From the NCBI GenBank assembly GCA_951230915.1, contig OX579636.1, positions 30,315,567-30,379,566 on the forward strand: DNA of 64,000 nucleotides, given 5' to 3'. The position numbers and the translations under genes were made by a program. Under the pieces are notes generated by a model, which saw only the letters and a list, made by a program, of their open reading frames with translations, did no database searches and had not been told where the DNA came from. The stretch is from Antitrichia curtipendula. Its lineage: Eukaryota; Streptophyta; Bryopsida; Hypnales; Leucodontaceae. Of this stretch, positions 48,401 to 61,100 are shown in pieces (the stretch's first letter is position 1; the number at the start of each line of letters is the position of its first letter).

Positions 48401-51400
48401 GTAAATATGTCAATGGAAAGAAGAACGAATGGTTTACATGGGATCAATGGATCAATGATATAGATATGGTGAAGGAGTTTCAAATTATTTATTATAAATT
48501 TTTCAATAGCATTCTTACTATCATTAAGTCGAGCACTTAGCTTCTGTGGTTGTGAGAGAGAACAATTCAAATTCATACTGGAGAGGGTCGGTCATAACCT
48601 TTAAGGATGCAAGACGTTGAAGACGTTCTGTCTGCCTTTTGAGGTTGGTTTTCACACTTTTAATTCGATGGTCTTCTTGAATGCACTTGATCATCTCTTT
48701 ATCCAGCTCTCGCACCTTCACATTCATTCCAGAAAAACGCATTGTGAGAAATTGAAATTTTGATTTCTTTGATTTTACAATGAACCTCCGATAGGATTGG
48801 TGAACTCATGAAAAAACATAAAAGTAACGTACAACACACCCAGGAAGGTTTTAGTGTGTGATTGACATCACTATAAGGTTCATGTTGTATTGGACGTCAC
48901 TATTGACGTAAAAACATGGTTTGTTACATTGGATGTCCAACAAAATTTGTCTGCTTAGACATCAAAAAACACAGGTTTCTTATAGTGCATTTGTTATAGA
49001 AAGGTTCTTACCTCTGCATTACATTGCTTCACTTGCAGTAGAACATCTTCCCCAAGCTTCTCTGCAGCTCTCAAGCTTTGCAACGTGAGGTCGACGTCTT
49101 TGCGAGCTTCGTTCATCGCCTCTTCCCATTTTGCCCTCTCTTCCTCCGCAGCAACTAACTGCGGTAGACAAGACCATGATTTTATTAGGGCTTGCCTGCC
49201 TCCTATGAAGAAAACGATTTTGCCCATTTTCTAACGAAACAACAAAGTTTATGGTTGCAATTGCATTCTGTAAAACACTTATTGTCAAGATCATAACAGT
49301 AGCTGCAGCTCTTCGTATTACCGACATCAATTCGCAATGGGGCAATGGGCATAGGTCTACTCTTTTTCTACACATGCCACCAAATTATGGGGTCCATCGT
49401 CACATGGTGACAAACCTTCTTATAAGCTTTCTGTTTCTCATCTTTGTAGACATGGACATTGTTTTGAATCGCCTCCAATTCTTGCTGCACTTTCTGGTGT
49501 TTGATGAGAACCCTCTCTCGTTCTCGTATGGATTTTGTGTGCAACTCTTGCACGTGCTTTAAGTCCAATAACTTGCCCATCAGCTGCAAGTCCAGGTACA
49601 CCTGCAAAACACATCACCAGCATATTAGATTCACGGTGAGGACTCGGAAGTCAGAGTGATAGGACCCAAGTGCGTGCCACCATTTCATGCTCATTCTTGT
49701 TGCTTGGACTACCATCAACTCGAAATTGAACAGAACGAGGTAGAATGAATAAAAATTGATATCTGCATCAAGGAGTAGGAATTCTTGTAATCTCAGGCTT
49801 AATTGGATCCTGTGGAATCCAAGGTTTCCCTAAGTATCTACATTCGTCATGCAGGTACCTGATCATTGGAGTGAACCTCCATTTCAGATTTCGCCGTCTC
49901 CAGTTTTTTTAATAAGTCCTTGAGCACAATTTCCTGCACCACAACCACAGCCCCAACCCTAGTGTCATGTCCATCTGTAATATTTAAAAGGAAGAACGAC
50001 AAGGAGAAGAGATAGTGCAATTCTGTCAATCCTTACTTGCTCTTGCTCTTGCAATTGAAACTTATGGAAGTTGGCAACAGCATGGGCATGTTCCTCTTTC
50101 TTCTGTTTGATGGTCGTTTTAACACTATGACACTGCTTTTCACATTCGTCTGCCTGGGGAAAGTTGACAGGTGACATTAGATTTTTGCCAAAGAAAATTC
50201 TAAATATCCAAATATTCTAAGAATTCTAAGAATCTACTTAGAGTTGGATTCAAAACCTTGACATTCCACTTCTCAACCATCAAACGCATAGCTTTGACAG
50301 CATTAAGCATTATATCAACCTACAGCAGTAGTGCATTTCACGTTAATATCACAATTTATCAACCAATGACTTCATCACAGACCCTGACCACATCACAATC
50401 GCAGACAAGAAAATTGAAACATTTGAATAACACCATAAAATTTTAATTTAATCAAAAACACTGTCGATGAAGTTGAAATCGTCTAACACGTTTACACGTA
50501 CATTCTACTCATAACTGATTATGGCAAGAAAAGTGACACTTAAGATCCTATCTCGGACCTGTTTCCTCAGCTTCTCAGGTTCACCAGCAAGCTCCTCCAA
50601 CTTGTCTTTGGTTTCCATTTTCTCCTCTTCTCGTATTGGAATTCCCTCCAGAAGCCTTGCATGGATTGCTTTGGTATCTTCAATCTGCATATCCGCAAAT
50701 TAAACAGTCTTGTCATAGCTTATTGAAAGTGGGATACCCAGCAGAAGTCATCACACAAGGTAAAGATTGCTCAGCCAAAGGTTCATTAAGGTCCTCAAAT
50801 ATTAGTGATGAACACATACCCAAAATAGCCCAAGCATCAACGACATCAATCTAAACTTGTGACCTCCAAGAATGTGCTCAGGAGAGAAAGATGATACAGC
50901 ATAATATAAAATAGAGTAATAGTGGTAATTCTGGTTAGGTGGTTTGTACGTTTTCACTATCATCTTTTAAAAAAATTGTAAAAATGCTACTGTACCGGGG
51001 ATTCTTCCCATCCAAACTGCTTGGAAAAGAGTTTTTAGAGACACTCGATAGATTACAAAAAAGGATTTGGGTGCCCAAGATATACATGCGTGGCCACACC
51101 TCCTTGACACTCTGATCCAGCTTCTTAACCCTCTCCTTACATTCTTCTTCTTCTGTTTGAATTTCTTGCTGCACCCACCCCCAACCAGATTCAGAAGATG
51201 ATCTGGTAAGCAATCTGCAAACTGGGGTATTTCCTCGAAGATTCAATTTCTGAATAAGGTCAAATAAGTTTATATCGTGGTGAGAAAGGCCGAGAGAAGT
51301 TTTTTCACCAACTTTTAAGCGTGCAATGACAGGCTCCAGGGCAATGACATGCTCCCGTTTGATCTCTTCAATTCTACACAAATAACTCTGTTTCAAATTC

Positions 51401-52575
51401 TTGAGCTCTTCCGCTTCTAACAACGCTTTCTCGCACCGTTCCCTGCATGAAAATGGATCCAAGTATAAGGCAAAGATCCACCACGTGCAAACCTATTCTC
51501 ACCATCTGCTTGAACCCAAGGAAACTGCCAAAATCGACAAGATAAGTATGTGCACTAATCTGAAGTAATGAAGAGAGAGAGAGAGAAAAAGAGAGAGATC
51601 CACATGGCCATTTGGGCTTCTGCATCGGCTTGTTCTGCATCCTCGCCAATTATTGCTATCGTTTCTTCGTCTCTCACTGCTTCCTTCTTCAACTTTTCCA
51701 GCTTCTTCTCTTGTTGCTGCAACTAGGATGAAAAAGTTTATCAGAGATTGACGCATTCTATTGAAATAACGACAGAACTCTGGGTTACTGAGCAGTGATA
51801 TGATTGATTACACCCACTAGTAGAAAACAGAGTTCAAATCAACACAATTCTGTTAGTTCATGGCAGAATCAAGCCATCCGAAGCAAAAAAACGTGCTGAT
51901 TTGGCGACTCATCTTTGAATGGAAATGGGGTTGTCTACTATACCTTCAATAAAGGTCAACAACATCCCACTTCAAATTTTCATAAGAAACTCATACATAG
52001 TGATAACCGATCGATCAAAACAGATTTGCTCTTGCACCCAAGATTTCTCCACAGTTCTTTGTTGATCTCCCAAAAAACACTCCCTACATATGTTAAAATG
52101 CTTCAAGAAACAAAAATAGCATCCTCTACCTTAATAAATTCTCAAAGAGTGACAGAGGATGTCAGTATGGGCATAACCTGTCTTTCAAGCACAAGCTCTG
52201 AGCTCTCAGCAACCAACTTTCTCTGTGTCATGATTTTTTTGCGTAGAGCTTCTCGAAGATCTTCAAACCTGAATCAGTATAAAGACCTGACGAATTCAGT
52301 CACAGCTCATGACATGATCAAGTGCATGATATTGCATTTCCTAATGTGCATTTTCAAGGCTCTGATTCTTATTTAAAATGATTGAAAAAACGTTTTGCCA
52401 CTTACTTGTTTTTCAATTCTTCCGCCCTTTCAGCTTTGAAATGTCCCGACACGATACCTTGCCGCAGACTGTTATGAACAGACTCGATCTTCTCGATCTT
52501 CAGCATGCAGTAGCCTTCAGGGTCTGCAATCTCCTCTTGCACCATGCTTCCCGAATGGGATCCCAAATGCGCCAT
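42456..52575 (-). CDS. CCDC146: CCDC146 / MBO2-type centriole and flagellum coiled-coil protein
   Basis: I assembled 20 exons (high to low): 52575-52406, 52268-52178, 51716-51604, 51442-51313, 51168-51100, 50684-50559, 50319-50257, 50153-50037, 49933-49859, 49601-49416, 49158-49012, 48715-48599, 48235-48074, 46806-46609, 45884-45699, 45497-45333, 44797-44603, 43693-43541, 43426-43343, 42644-42456. They join in frame to about 911 residues, close to the 955 of human CCDC146, nearly all predicted coiled coil. Diagnostic stretches are YNDIRSQRNRIL followed by VEMNDKL, and LIDRNDELSILYEKINVQ, matching the LI-RE-E--I-YEKINIQ block of CCDC146; the C-terminus has LVATVSELTLVQA and LPPTEE-like motifs. 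Chlamydomonas MBO2 is the algal orthologue, needed for normal flagellar waveform. All acceptors are AG and donors GT; the acceptor at 48,716 is weak. Coordinates may be off by a base at some joins. Confidence 0.88.
43075..43260. repeat. Short degenerate repeats around CTCTGAGCACCTGA
   Basis: The motif (T)CTGAGCACCTGA / TCTAAGCACCTGA / CTCTGAGCACCGGA recurs about six times in the intron between the last two CCDC146 exons. No other feature seen. Confidence 0.6.
44080..44170. repeat. About 28-bp tandem repeat in a CCDC146 intron
   Basis: AGATCTCCAGATGTTTGT, AGATCTTCAGATGTTTTG, GGTCTCCCAATGTTTTAC and AGATCTCTTGATGTTTTG follow one another. Non-coding. Confidence 0.65.
45114..45261. mobile_element. 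Short TTAA-flanked remnant in a CCDC146 intron
   Basis: TTAACCTTGAAAGGAC at one end and GTTCCAGGGTTAA at the other, 140 bp between the TTAA copies. The interior (ATTCTTCATTTC.ACAATAATC) matches part of the larger element at 35,684-37,893, so it is probably an internally deleted derivative. Confidence 0.5.
47787..48054. mobile_element. 260-bp TTAA-flanked MITE in a CCDC146 intron
   Basis: TTAA at 47,787-47,790 and 48,051-48,054. Ends CCCCTTTAGGATG and, inverted, CCCCTAAAGGATG differ at 2 of 13 positions. No ORF. It sits in the intron between exons 14 and 13, with its edge 20 bp from the splice donor of exon 13 (exon end 48,074). Confidence 0.72.
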
Positions 52576-54026
52576 TTCAATAAGAAATTATGGTGAGAGA
52601 AAAATTCCTTGAGTCAGCTCCACCAACAAGAATATGTGGATGAAGGAAACCCTAACTTGGTTGCGTTTTTCTCCTGCCATTCAAAGATCAGCTGCAACTC
52701 CTTCAATAAGGGTTCTAAATAATGTGCTACATTTCATTCTTTCATAAATGTATTAAGACAACTCCGCAAAGTGGAATGCATCAAGGAAGGGTACAATCAA
52801 GAACTGTCAGTCATGCGTCTATCAAGCAATCCTCAATTTATAATCCAAACAAAAGCAAGATGAGCAAAAGCCCAAGTGAGAAGAACTTCTAAACTTTGAG
52901 ATGTTATTTCAGCCTTCTAGTTTCTCTTTCTGAACATAGCAAATTCGCCCCGTGCAATATTAAAGCCTCCTATGATTAAAACAAGCTTTTCAATACAATT
53001 AGATAGCATATTAAAGAAAAATCTCCCTTATGAATTGCGGGAAAGTTTTTCTTCATGATCTTGAAACAATCCAGTATTACTAAAACCCCTGTTATACAGT
53101 AGGTTAAGAGTAAACTCACCCTCTTTTTATCAGTCCCAATCTTCTAAAGCTTTCCCTAAACGAATTGCACCACACTGCCAATTACCATCAATGTTGAAGT
53201 ACACATGAGAATCTTGAGGGGGTCATACTCTCACCAGTCAGTCAGTCAGTCACACAGATGAATTCCAATGTTGACCACTTCGAAATTTGATGAAGATTTT
53301 CAATGCTGTAGACGCGAAGAACGAGGCTGAGGAGATGCCTTCGCAAAGAGAATCATCAAGCTACCTCTTCTCCTTCCAACCTTAATCTTCTCACTACAGG
53401 GCAGTACAAGGACCGATTTGGGAGAATATATTGCCGGCAGACAGAGCACTGTGTAAGAAAGGGTTTGGCTTCATGGTGAGGACCTTTGACGTCTATACGG
53501 CCCGGCAGTTGAGAAAAAAACTTGGTGCCCTAACAAACTGAAAGGCTCGTTCCCCATATTCACACGATCGCCGTGACATCCAAAGCCAGTGAACACCGCA
53601 AGCATTCACGCGTGCCAAAAAACGAGTGACAATTTCCCAACTTAGGGCGTTACCACACAGTCCACAAGCATAATCAATAACAGCTCTTCCCTTTCTTCAT
53701 TTCATAGATTTTCAAGCAGTAGTGCTAGGAGGAAGAACACTTGCTTCTTCATTGCCATGTCATATTTCATGTGCCACATAGGATGCCCCAAAGCATGCCC
53801 GAGTAAAAGAAAGAAAACTTCTCAATCCTTCCTGTAATTTCTCTAGTGGGGTAGCCACTTGCTCTAATATACCAATGACATGCTTCAACTTCATTGCCTT
53901 TCCTCACGTTTTCCTCAAGTTTTCCTCGAGTGTGGCAGGGGTAAGTTTCTGAAGCAATTTGGAGGTTCGGAACCAACAGCAGGAAGTGTCTCACAAGATA
54001 AAAGGATGACAGTAACTTGAATGAAG
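52576..54026. other. Spacer between CCDC146 and the DUF1295 gene
   Basis: About 1.45 kb separating two genes on the same strand, so it should hold the CCDC146 promoter and 5' leader and the 3' UTR of the DUF1295 gene. Of note is a short CAGT run (53,237-53,251). No coding region seen. Confidence 0.5.
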
Positions 54027-55486
54027 TCACTGAATTTTCTTTGATGATTGGAATTTGAACCACGGAATCCATACAGGGGTAGTCTGTTGATATCTACGAT
54101 AAGCGCTAGCCCTACTGGACTTCTCCATCATCTTCCTCTCCACTAAAATAGTCACATAGGCAAGACAAGCCGAGTTCACTAGAGCTCCTGCCACCATCCA
54201 ACCCTGCTGCAGATTCCAAGCAAACAAGGCTAACCCCCACCACCAGAGCTGCTCGCCCACGTAGTTTGGATGCCGTGAGTATTTCCACACGCCCGTTTGA
54301 AGAACAGGGATCGGAGGAGCTCCGAGGTCTCTCAGAGTTTGATTTTTCGACATGAACACATGAAGCTGCGTGTCCGCGAGATAGGCTAATAGAATGCCTG
54401 CTCCACACAGTGAAGACGCCACGCTGTCCCAGATATTCCAGGGCGCCAGGTTGGAGGAAACGGCATAGAGAGGAAGACATATGCCAACAAGAAAAATCTG
54501 AAAAGCAAGGCAACAATCGATAAGGACCTTATCTCGTCTACAACGTTGAAAGTACATAAGAAATTCGTACATGTTGAAAAAATTTGATCTCAACAGATTT
54601 GACTCTTGTACCATAGAAGGCAAAAAGCTGAGAACATAGCCTACCTGCTGTGAAATGTAGACTGCAAAGAAAGACATCCACCACCAATGTCTAGGATGTT
54701 GCTTTCGTAGTTGCGCCAACCGCCAATCCTCCCTTTCACCCCATTGCCAATTCTCTCTGCGAAAGTAGGAGTGTGTCAACCGGATGCTCCACAACCAGAG
54801 CAGACTCATGACTGCTCTCCATCGCCATAGATCACTCTTGGCTCGCGGGTGTGTACCATAAAAATACCCCATCATAACCGGTATTATAGTCCAGTATGGA
54901 TCGATTAACTGCACATAGATTCATGAGAAAATTTTGTTGAGAATTTTTTTCAACAACAAAAAACAGTCCATCCCAATATGGTACAATCAACAAATTTGTT
55001 ACGTATCCTTGATGACCCAAACCACTGAGACATGATTGGTCTCTTGCATCTAAAGCTCCTAGAAAGGGTTGACCAACAGAAACAGTCAAAAGAACCCCAA
55101 ATACACTACGTGCATTCAACAACTTCAACCAAGTCTACGGAGCTGCAATTCCACAAAGTTTGTTGAATTCATAGAACTGACAAGTGTGAACCCTACTATT
55201 GAACCCCCAAAATACGAGCACTCCAGCAATCGTTCCCACGTACCCAAGTGCTGCCTTGGACCAGGCTGATGCTCCAAAACAAGACATTGACGTTGAGGAA
55301 GAAGACGACGTTGACAAGGCCCAAAGGATGCTCTCTGCCCCATTCACATACTCGGCTCCAAAGCCCAGTCTCCGATTCGCCAGGGCAGTGGTACAGGAAT
55401 GCCCAGTGGAAGAGGAGCGCAGGGATGGCCACAGCAACTGCCAGAGCCGCGTTGGCAACATTGCGAGAGCGAATTGAGCTTGCCAT
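54027..55486 (-). CDS. DUF1295 / steroid 5-alpha-reductase C-terminal-like membrane protein
   Basis: Three exons, 55,486-55,244, 54,908-54,645 and 54,497-54,027, all joined in phase 0, give about 325 residues. The protein starts MASSIRSRNVANAALAV and is rich in Trp and hydrophobic helices. Family marks are NVVFFLNVNVLFW, LIDPYWTIIPV, SIRLTHSYFRRENWQWGERE, HWWWMSFFAVY, then the C-terminal reductase-like signature KYSRHPNYVGEQLWWWG and VWIPWFK. Arabidopsis has close homologues (At1g73650, At1g18180 group). The SRHPNY..E motif is shared with isoprenylcysteine methyltransferases and sterol reductases and is linked to cofactor binding, but the substrate of this subfamily is not known. Splice sites: TGG/GTACGT, CAG/GTAGGC; acceptors GTGCAG and TTTCAG. 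Confidence 0.92.
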
Positions 55487-55768
55487 ACTATTCTCAGATT
55501 GGAGGCGTCACAAGAGAGAGGGAATTCGACAGGGCTGTGACGATACCAAGGGAGTTTGGTGGAAGTCTTCAGAAAAAAAATGCTTTGAGAGATCGGTGTG
55601 CGAAGGCTGCAAGGGAGCTCCTGCACAGGCAAGCTTCGTGCACTGAGAGAACGAAGAGAGTGAGGCCATAGGTTTCGTGTGAAGCTTCTGCCACGTGGGG
55701 GCGCTTTACAATTGGGCTCAACTCCACCTGTACTGGTCACAAAAGTGTCGGGCAGTCCTTGCGGGATC

Positions 55769-56023
55769 TCAATATTTTGGTTGCACGAGCTAATGTAGGA
55801 GGGGTGGGTGGGGTAAAACCTGCCCCTGTTTTTTTGGGGGGGGGGGGGTGTAAAGTAGAAGGGGACTTCCTAGAGTAATTTGGGGCCGCAGGCCCCAAAT
55901 TTGCCAAATTTAAAAAGAAAAAAAAAACTCCGGACCCCTTAAATGAGAAAGACAGAAATTTGAGAGAGTGCCATTAAGACAAGGGCCCACCTCCCGAAAT
56001 AGCTCGTGCAACCAAAATATTGA
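55769..56023. mobile_element. 255-bp inverted-repeat element with poly-G core
   Basis: CTCAATATTTTGGTTGCACG and a few more bases (about 25 bp in all) are repeated exactly in inverse at the right end. The interior has a GGGTGGGTGGGG stretch, a poly-G run (near 55,838-55,850) and GGGGCCGCAGGCCCC, itself palindromic. Weaker inverted similarity may extend outward on both sides. No ORF; superfamily unknown. Confidence 0.6.
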
Positions 56024-56514
56024 GGTCCATTCTCACGGGACGGGCATTCCACAGTCCCGCACTTGGGACGGAGGCCCGTGGATGATGGGAGGACCTAGTG
56101 GGGGGTCAAGTTTATGACAGGCAGAATTTTGGACCAGCCTAAGCTGTGACCATCTATAACCAATCAAATAAGCAATTGTGAACATGATGTGGAGTATAGT
56201 GAGGTAAAGGAAATATTTCCACAGGTGGAGGTATAGAAATGAGGAAGATTGCCAAAAGTTTTGTAATTTTATCACTTGAAGTGAATTTACAGTGAATTTT
56301 GGAAGGCAAAAGTTGTGTCAAACCCATTTCCAATGTGTAGATTATTCCAAAACTTCTCATTTAATAGACTACTTCTTGTTTACTTTGACATTCCAAACCA
56401 AGTACAATCCAAGTAGATCTCTCATGAAAAGAATGGAAGGATTGATGGTCGAAAAATCAAGAATTCATGTTTGGAAATTAGTCCCAACCTCTCTTGCATT
56501 TTTACCACCCTATT

Positions 56515-56570
56515 GATTGTTGATGGGGTGCTGATTATTGATGGGGTGCTGATTGGTGATGGGTGGCTCT
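56515..56570 (+). repeat. About 20-bp tandem repeat, 3 copies
   Basis: TTGTTGATGGGGTGCTGATT, ATTGATGGGGTGCTGATTGG and a truncated third copy. Non-coding. The stretch 56,024-57,197 otherwise holds only a small end-like remnant with CCCCTAAAGGACC at 56,695. Confidence 0.65.
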
Positions 56571-57197
56571 ACCTTAATTCAAGCCAAAAATGTCTTGTGA
56601 AGTACATTTCACAAGACACATGTATTGCTCATGAATTTATGGGCCTGGATTAAGTTGGTCCAAAGTTGGCCTGTCTTAGGCAAAGTTACCTTAGCCCCTA
56701 AAGGACCAAGTGTCCGTTCAATGTATGCAAATTTGACTACACAGTCATGGGCTCCGTCCTTCAAGGGTTAGTAGTGCAATGAGCTTCTTGCGGAGGCTCT
56801 TGTTTTATCCCTGGGAAAAACGTAGGAACTTTTCATTTGCTTCGCTAATTTTTTTTGCAAATTTTGAGTTCATATTTGCAATCAAAGACCCAAAAAATAG
56901 CTAGGGGAGATGTCAACAATAAAATGAATACGGCACAAAATAGGGGATCTTTTTTTATATATACTCACCCTTGCTTGGACCTCTACAAGAGGCTCGTTGC
57001 ACTACAACAGACTTGACCCTTGTGGGACTCATTGCCTCGAGTTTTTTACTCTCTACATGCATGCCACTTAGGCTCATAGCAACAAATCACCGCATCTCAT
57101 CCATCTCCAATTCTCCATTCCAATTCTCTGTTATTCATAAAAGATACTTTCGTTTTTCAAGTACATGGAGTGGGCCCCCCCAAAACAAAAAAACAAC

Positions 57198-58174
57198 TTA
57201 ACCCCTCATTGCCCAAGGCCTTTTGGGATTCAGAAACATCATTATTTTTGAGTGTTATAGATCTAAAAGTCACTAAATTATAGAGATCTCAACCATATAA
57301 TCTTGTAGTGTACATGTTGTAGATGACATGAATCTAATTTGGAGTCATTTGGTCATGTAGATTGCAAGATTATAATGTTTTAGTGTTGAAAAAAAATACT
57401 GAAATTTTCCTATCAACACATCTGGAGGTGAAATTTGATTTTTAAACCTACTCAAATGAAAAAAACTTTGAACTAAAAAGTGATTCAAAACCAGCATACA
57501 AATACATTGATGGAAGAAAATATCATTCAATTGACTCATCATGTCTACAAAATGGCTTTCACATGCCAAAAAATAGCAAGGAAAGTTGAAAAAAATCCAT
57601 CTATTGTTGAACCTTCTTCTACTAAAATGCTTCTCAATCATTCATAACTTCTTATATTGATATGAAATTTTAGCCACACAAACTAGACTAGTATGCGCAA
57701 CCCTTTTAAAAACATTTATTGGAAACAGGAACTGTATAGAGAAAAAACAAATCGTCAAAGTTCACTGTAATTCAAAAATGTTGGGATTTTGAACTTCAAA
57801 TTGCTCCCAAACATTCAAAACAACTTGGATTGACATGAAAATTTTACCATAGTAACTAGACTGCAAGGAAAACATAACCCAACAAAATTTTATTGAAAAT
57901 GAACATCAGATGAAGGAGATACAGGATTCCAAAGTTGCAACCTTCAAATGTAGTTTGGTGAATTCAAATTGAACCTATGAACTTCAAATGACTTCCAAGA
58001 AATCAATACATCTTGGATAGATCTAAAAATTTTATCACAAAAATAGTAGAGAGAGAGCAAATTTCCAACAAGTTTTGTTGAATTTGGACATCAAATGTAT
58101 AAGCTACAACACTTTGAATTGGACTTGAAACTATGTGATGACACTTTTGGTCCCTTTAGGCTATGAGGGGTTAA
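57198..58174 (-). mobile_element. Family-1 TTAA element, complete copy
   Basis: TTAACCCCTCATTGCCCAAG at one end and GGCTATGAGGGGTTAA at the other; 977 bp, same orientation as 40,335-41,288 and closely similar to it along its length (TCATAACTTCTTA, CTAGACTAGTATG, AATTGCTCCCAA). No coding capacity. Confidence 0.72.
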
Positions 58175-61100
58175 GACACAAGGATGTTTTAGGTGTGACC
58201 ATAATAACTAAAGAATACAGTTTACCTTCAAATACACTCTTGTATTGTAAAGCACATTATATAGTACGACATGTAATGTGCTCTAAGATAGGAAGTCTAT
58301 TATAAATTCTTTGGTCATGCACATGATTACAATTTGGGAATTCACCAAAAAAATTAGCCAAATAACTGCAAACCAAGGATATTCAAAATCTATTTTGGTT
58401 AACCCATTTTTGAAAATAGAAGATACATTATAGGCAGTCAAAGCAAATCTCATGGTTTTCCATTGTAGACCATAAGAGGGAACTATTCTTTTTCTTTTAG
58501 ACACTAATGTAGCTCTCTTAATTCCCTTCATATTCCAATGGCAATACTAAAGTGTCTCTTATAGATTAATATTGAAAAAACCATTGGTCATGTGTCAAAG
58601 CTATCTCATTCAATTTTTTAAATGATGATTTATCAACCGAACTCCAATCCTTTAACCAACGATTCCACACTAAAAAAAATAATATTGCATTATGATCTTG
58701 TCTATGAAAGAAAGTGATTTATAGTTATTATTCTCATACCATCCTTGTGTCTTAATCTCTACAATTTCAAAACCTTTTTTTCTCAAAATCCACTAAAAAT
58801 TGTCATTCTTAGTGCATTGACCCTCCAAAGATGAAAATGTGCATTCTCTACAGTGTAATCATGAGATCTTATACTTAACTAATATTGGTCATGTCATAAA
58901 AAATTTGTGAGCTTCAACAATACAGATTGAAAGATATTCACATATGAAGTCAACGTAAAAAAAATTTAAGTCCTATTTGAGAATTTCAAATGACTTTGAT
59001 AATCATTTGTGAATTTATTTGCTCTATAGTTGTTGGATTTTTTAAAATTTTATATTTTAGATCATGTTAGGAGTATGTCCACCAATTTTCAAAATTAACA
59101 AAGATGTGGAATGCATCCAATAAAATCCTACACTAGGTGGATGTTCTAAGAATTGACAATACACTACACTTTTTTGCAAACAAATTTTCTAGCACGTATT
59201 TTCTAATTTCAAAAATTCCAACAATAGACTACAAGTTTTTTTGTTTTTTACAATCACAATAAATTCAAAATTTAAAACATTAAAATCCTAATTCCTACAA
59301 AATTTAGAAGGCAAATGCAAAGAAAATATTACTTGTCACAGGACATTGTGGAAAAAAAGAACATGTAGGTATCCTTTATGTTCTTGACTTGCTCCCTATA
59401 TTGAATATGTTGCTCTCCTTTGAGTTCCCCTCCTACTCCTTTTATTTAGGCCTATTGATTTATATAGGCATGATGAGATGGTTGGATTCCATTTAGAAGT
59501 TCACGAGTTAGAGTCTATCATATAATGATGTATGTGAGTCATTGACATGCACCCATCCTCCACTTGGCCATTTGCATAGCCAAAATAAAGCATGTCAATG
59601 GCCTCCAGGGATATGAAAAAAAAGGGAGGGGGAGAAGACTTTGAAAATTCATAGTTTTTTTTTATAGAAGTTCTAAAAATTGATTTATAAGAACCAAAAA
59701 ATCCTCCTCTTTAAGAAATTTTGCAAATGTAATCCACAAAAACTTCGTAACATAGTTTGCAAAAGCTTGTACCCGCATGTTGAATGGCTTATATATTGAG
59801 TTGTTTGTGATAAATTTGAAAATAGCTTTGGGACCAATACAAATATTTATTGCCATGCCTAGGGAAATATGTCTTCAACCTTATAAAGGGTAGTAAAGCA
59901 ATGTTGCACACCACGCATTGTCTTATGCTCTTTGTTGAACACTAGGTAACGAATTTTTTAGGGGACTCTTGGGACTTCATGAGTTAAATTTTTAGGGGCA
60001 CTCCATAGAGTTGAACTTGAAAAAGCCTAAGAAACCTTAATGAGTAATGGAAAATTGGAGATGGTTGAGGTGTATTGATTTGTTGCTCTGAGTGGCATGT
60101 AGGCAGAGAGTCAAGCCCAACAAGAATGTACTCAAGGCAATGAGTCATTAAATGCTTTTTTGAGCTCTAAGTGAGACTGGTTTGGGATTGTTTTACTTGT
60201 TATGAACCTCAACATTGCAATCAGATTATCAAATATTTAAAAAATTAATTTAAAAAAAATCTAAAAATATTTTTTAAAATAAAAGATAATTAAATATTAT
60301 TTTCTAATGTAACAATTTCCTAACCACGTTAGATTGTTGATGTGGCTTAGTTCCCATGTTTCCCACAGTCTAAAACTTTTCAGGAACTCATTGTCTTCAA
60401 AGGCCCAAAAAAACATCTAATGCCCACTAGATTTAACTCTATCCAATTATTATCATTTGTTTTTTCCTTGGTAGTGCAACATGCACCTTAAAACATAGGC
60501 AGGGGAGTCAAAAAATTATCCACTTTTTTCATGTCTCGTCACTTAACTCCTTAAGAAACAAGGAGTGTTTAGATTTCCATAATTATGAAGATGTATTATA
60601 AAATGCAACTTAAAACAATAATTTAATGATAACTCTTAAATAATAGTTGTTAAATATGATTCATAGATTATATCCATATGGTTAGATCAAGTAGTACACA
60701 AACCAATATTTTCAGTAAAAATTGAAGTCAAAAATTCAAAATTCTTTTTATAAATCAATTGTAATTTTAACATTTGTGATTTTTATAAGAATTTTTTCCT
60801 TTAAGTTCAAAATGTTAAGTTCTAATCATAGTAATTTTGGAAGAATTTTATTTTGCTTTATTATTCAATGTTTTTTGAAGAATCATTTTTTTTTTAACTA
60901 AAAAACTTATTTTTTGAGGCCAAACCTACAAATCTGTTTTGACTTATATAATATTTGCAAAATGAAGTCTTCAAAATCTGTACTATATAAATGTTAAAGA
61001 ATTAACAAAAAATCTCTTTAAAAATTGATGGATAATGAAATCTATATTTGTGTACTTAAGATGTGTTTGCATTCATCCATTGTTTGAGTTTTGAACATCT

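Noticed and set aside
58283..58531. Minus-strand open frame of 82 codons, and a similar one at 59,662-59,856
   Set aside because: Very AT-rich, no recognised motif, no splice context and no upstream promoter-like sequence; likely chance.
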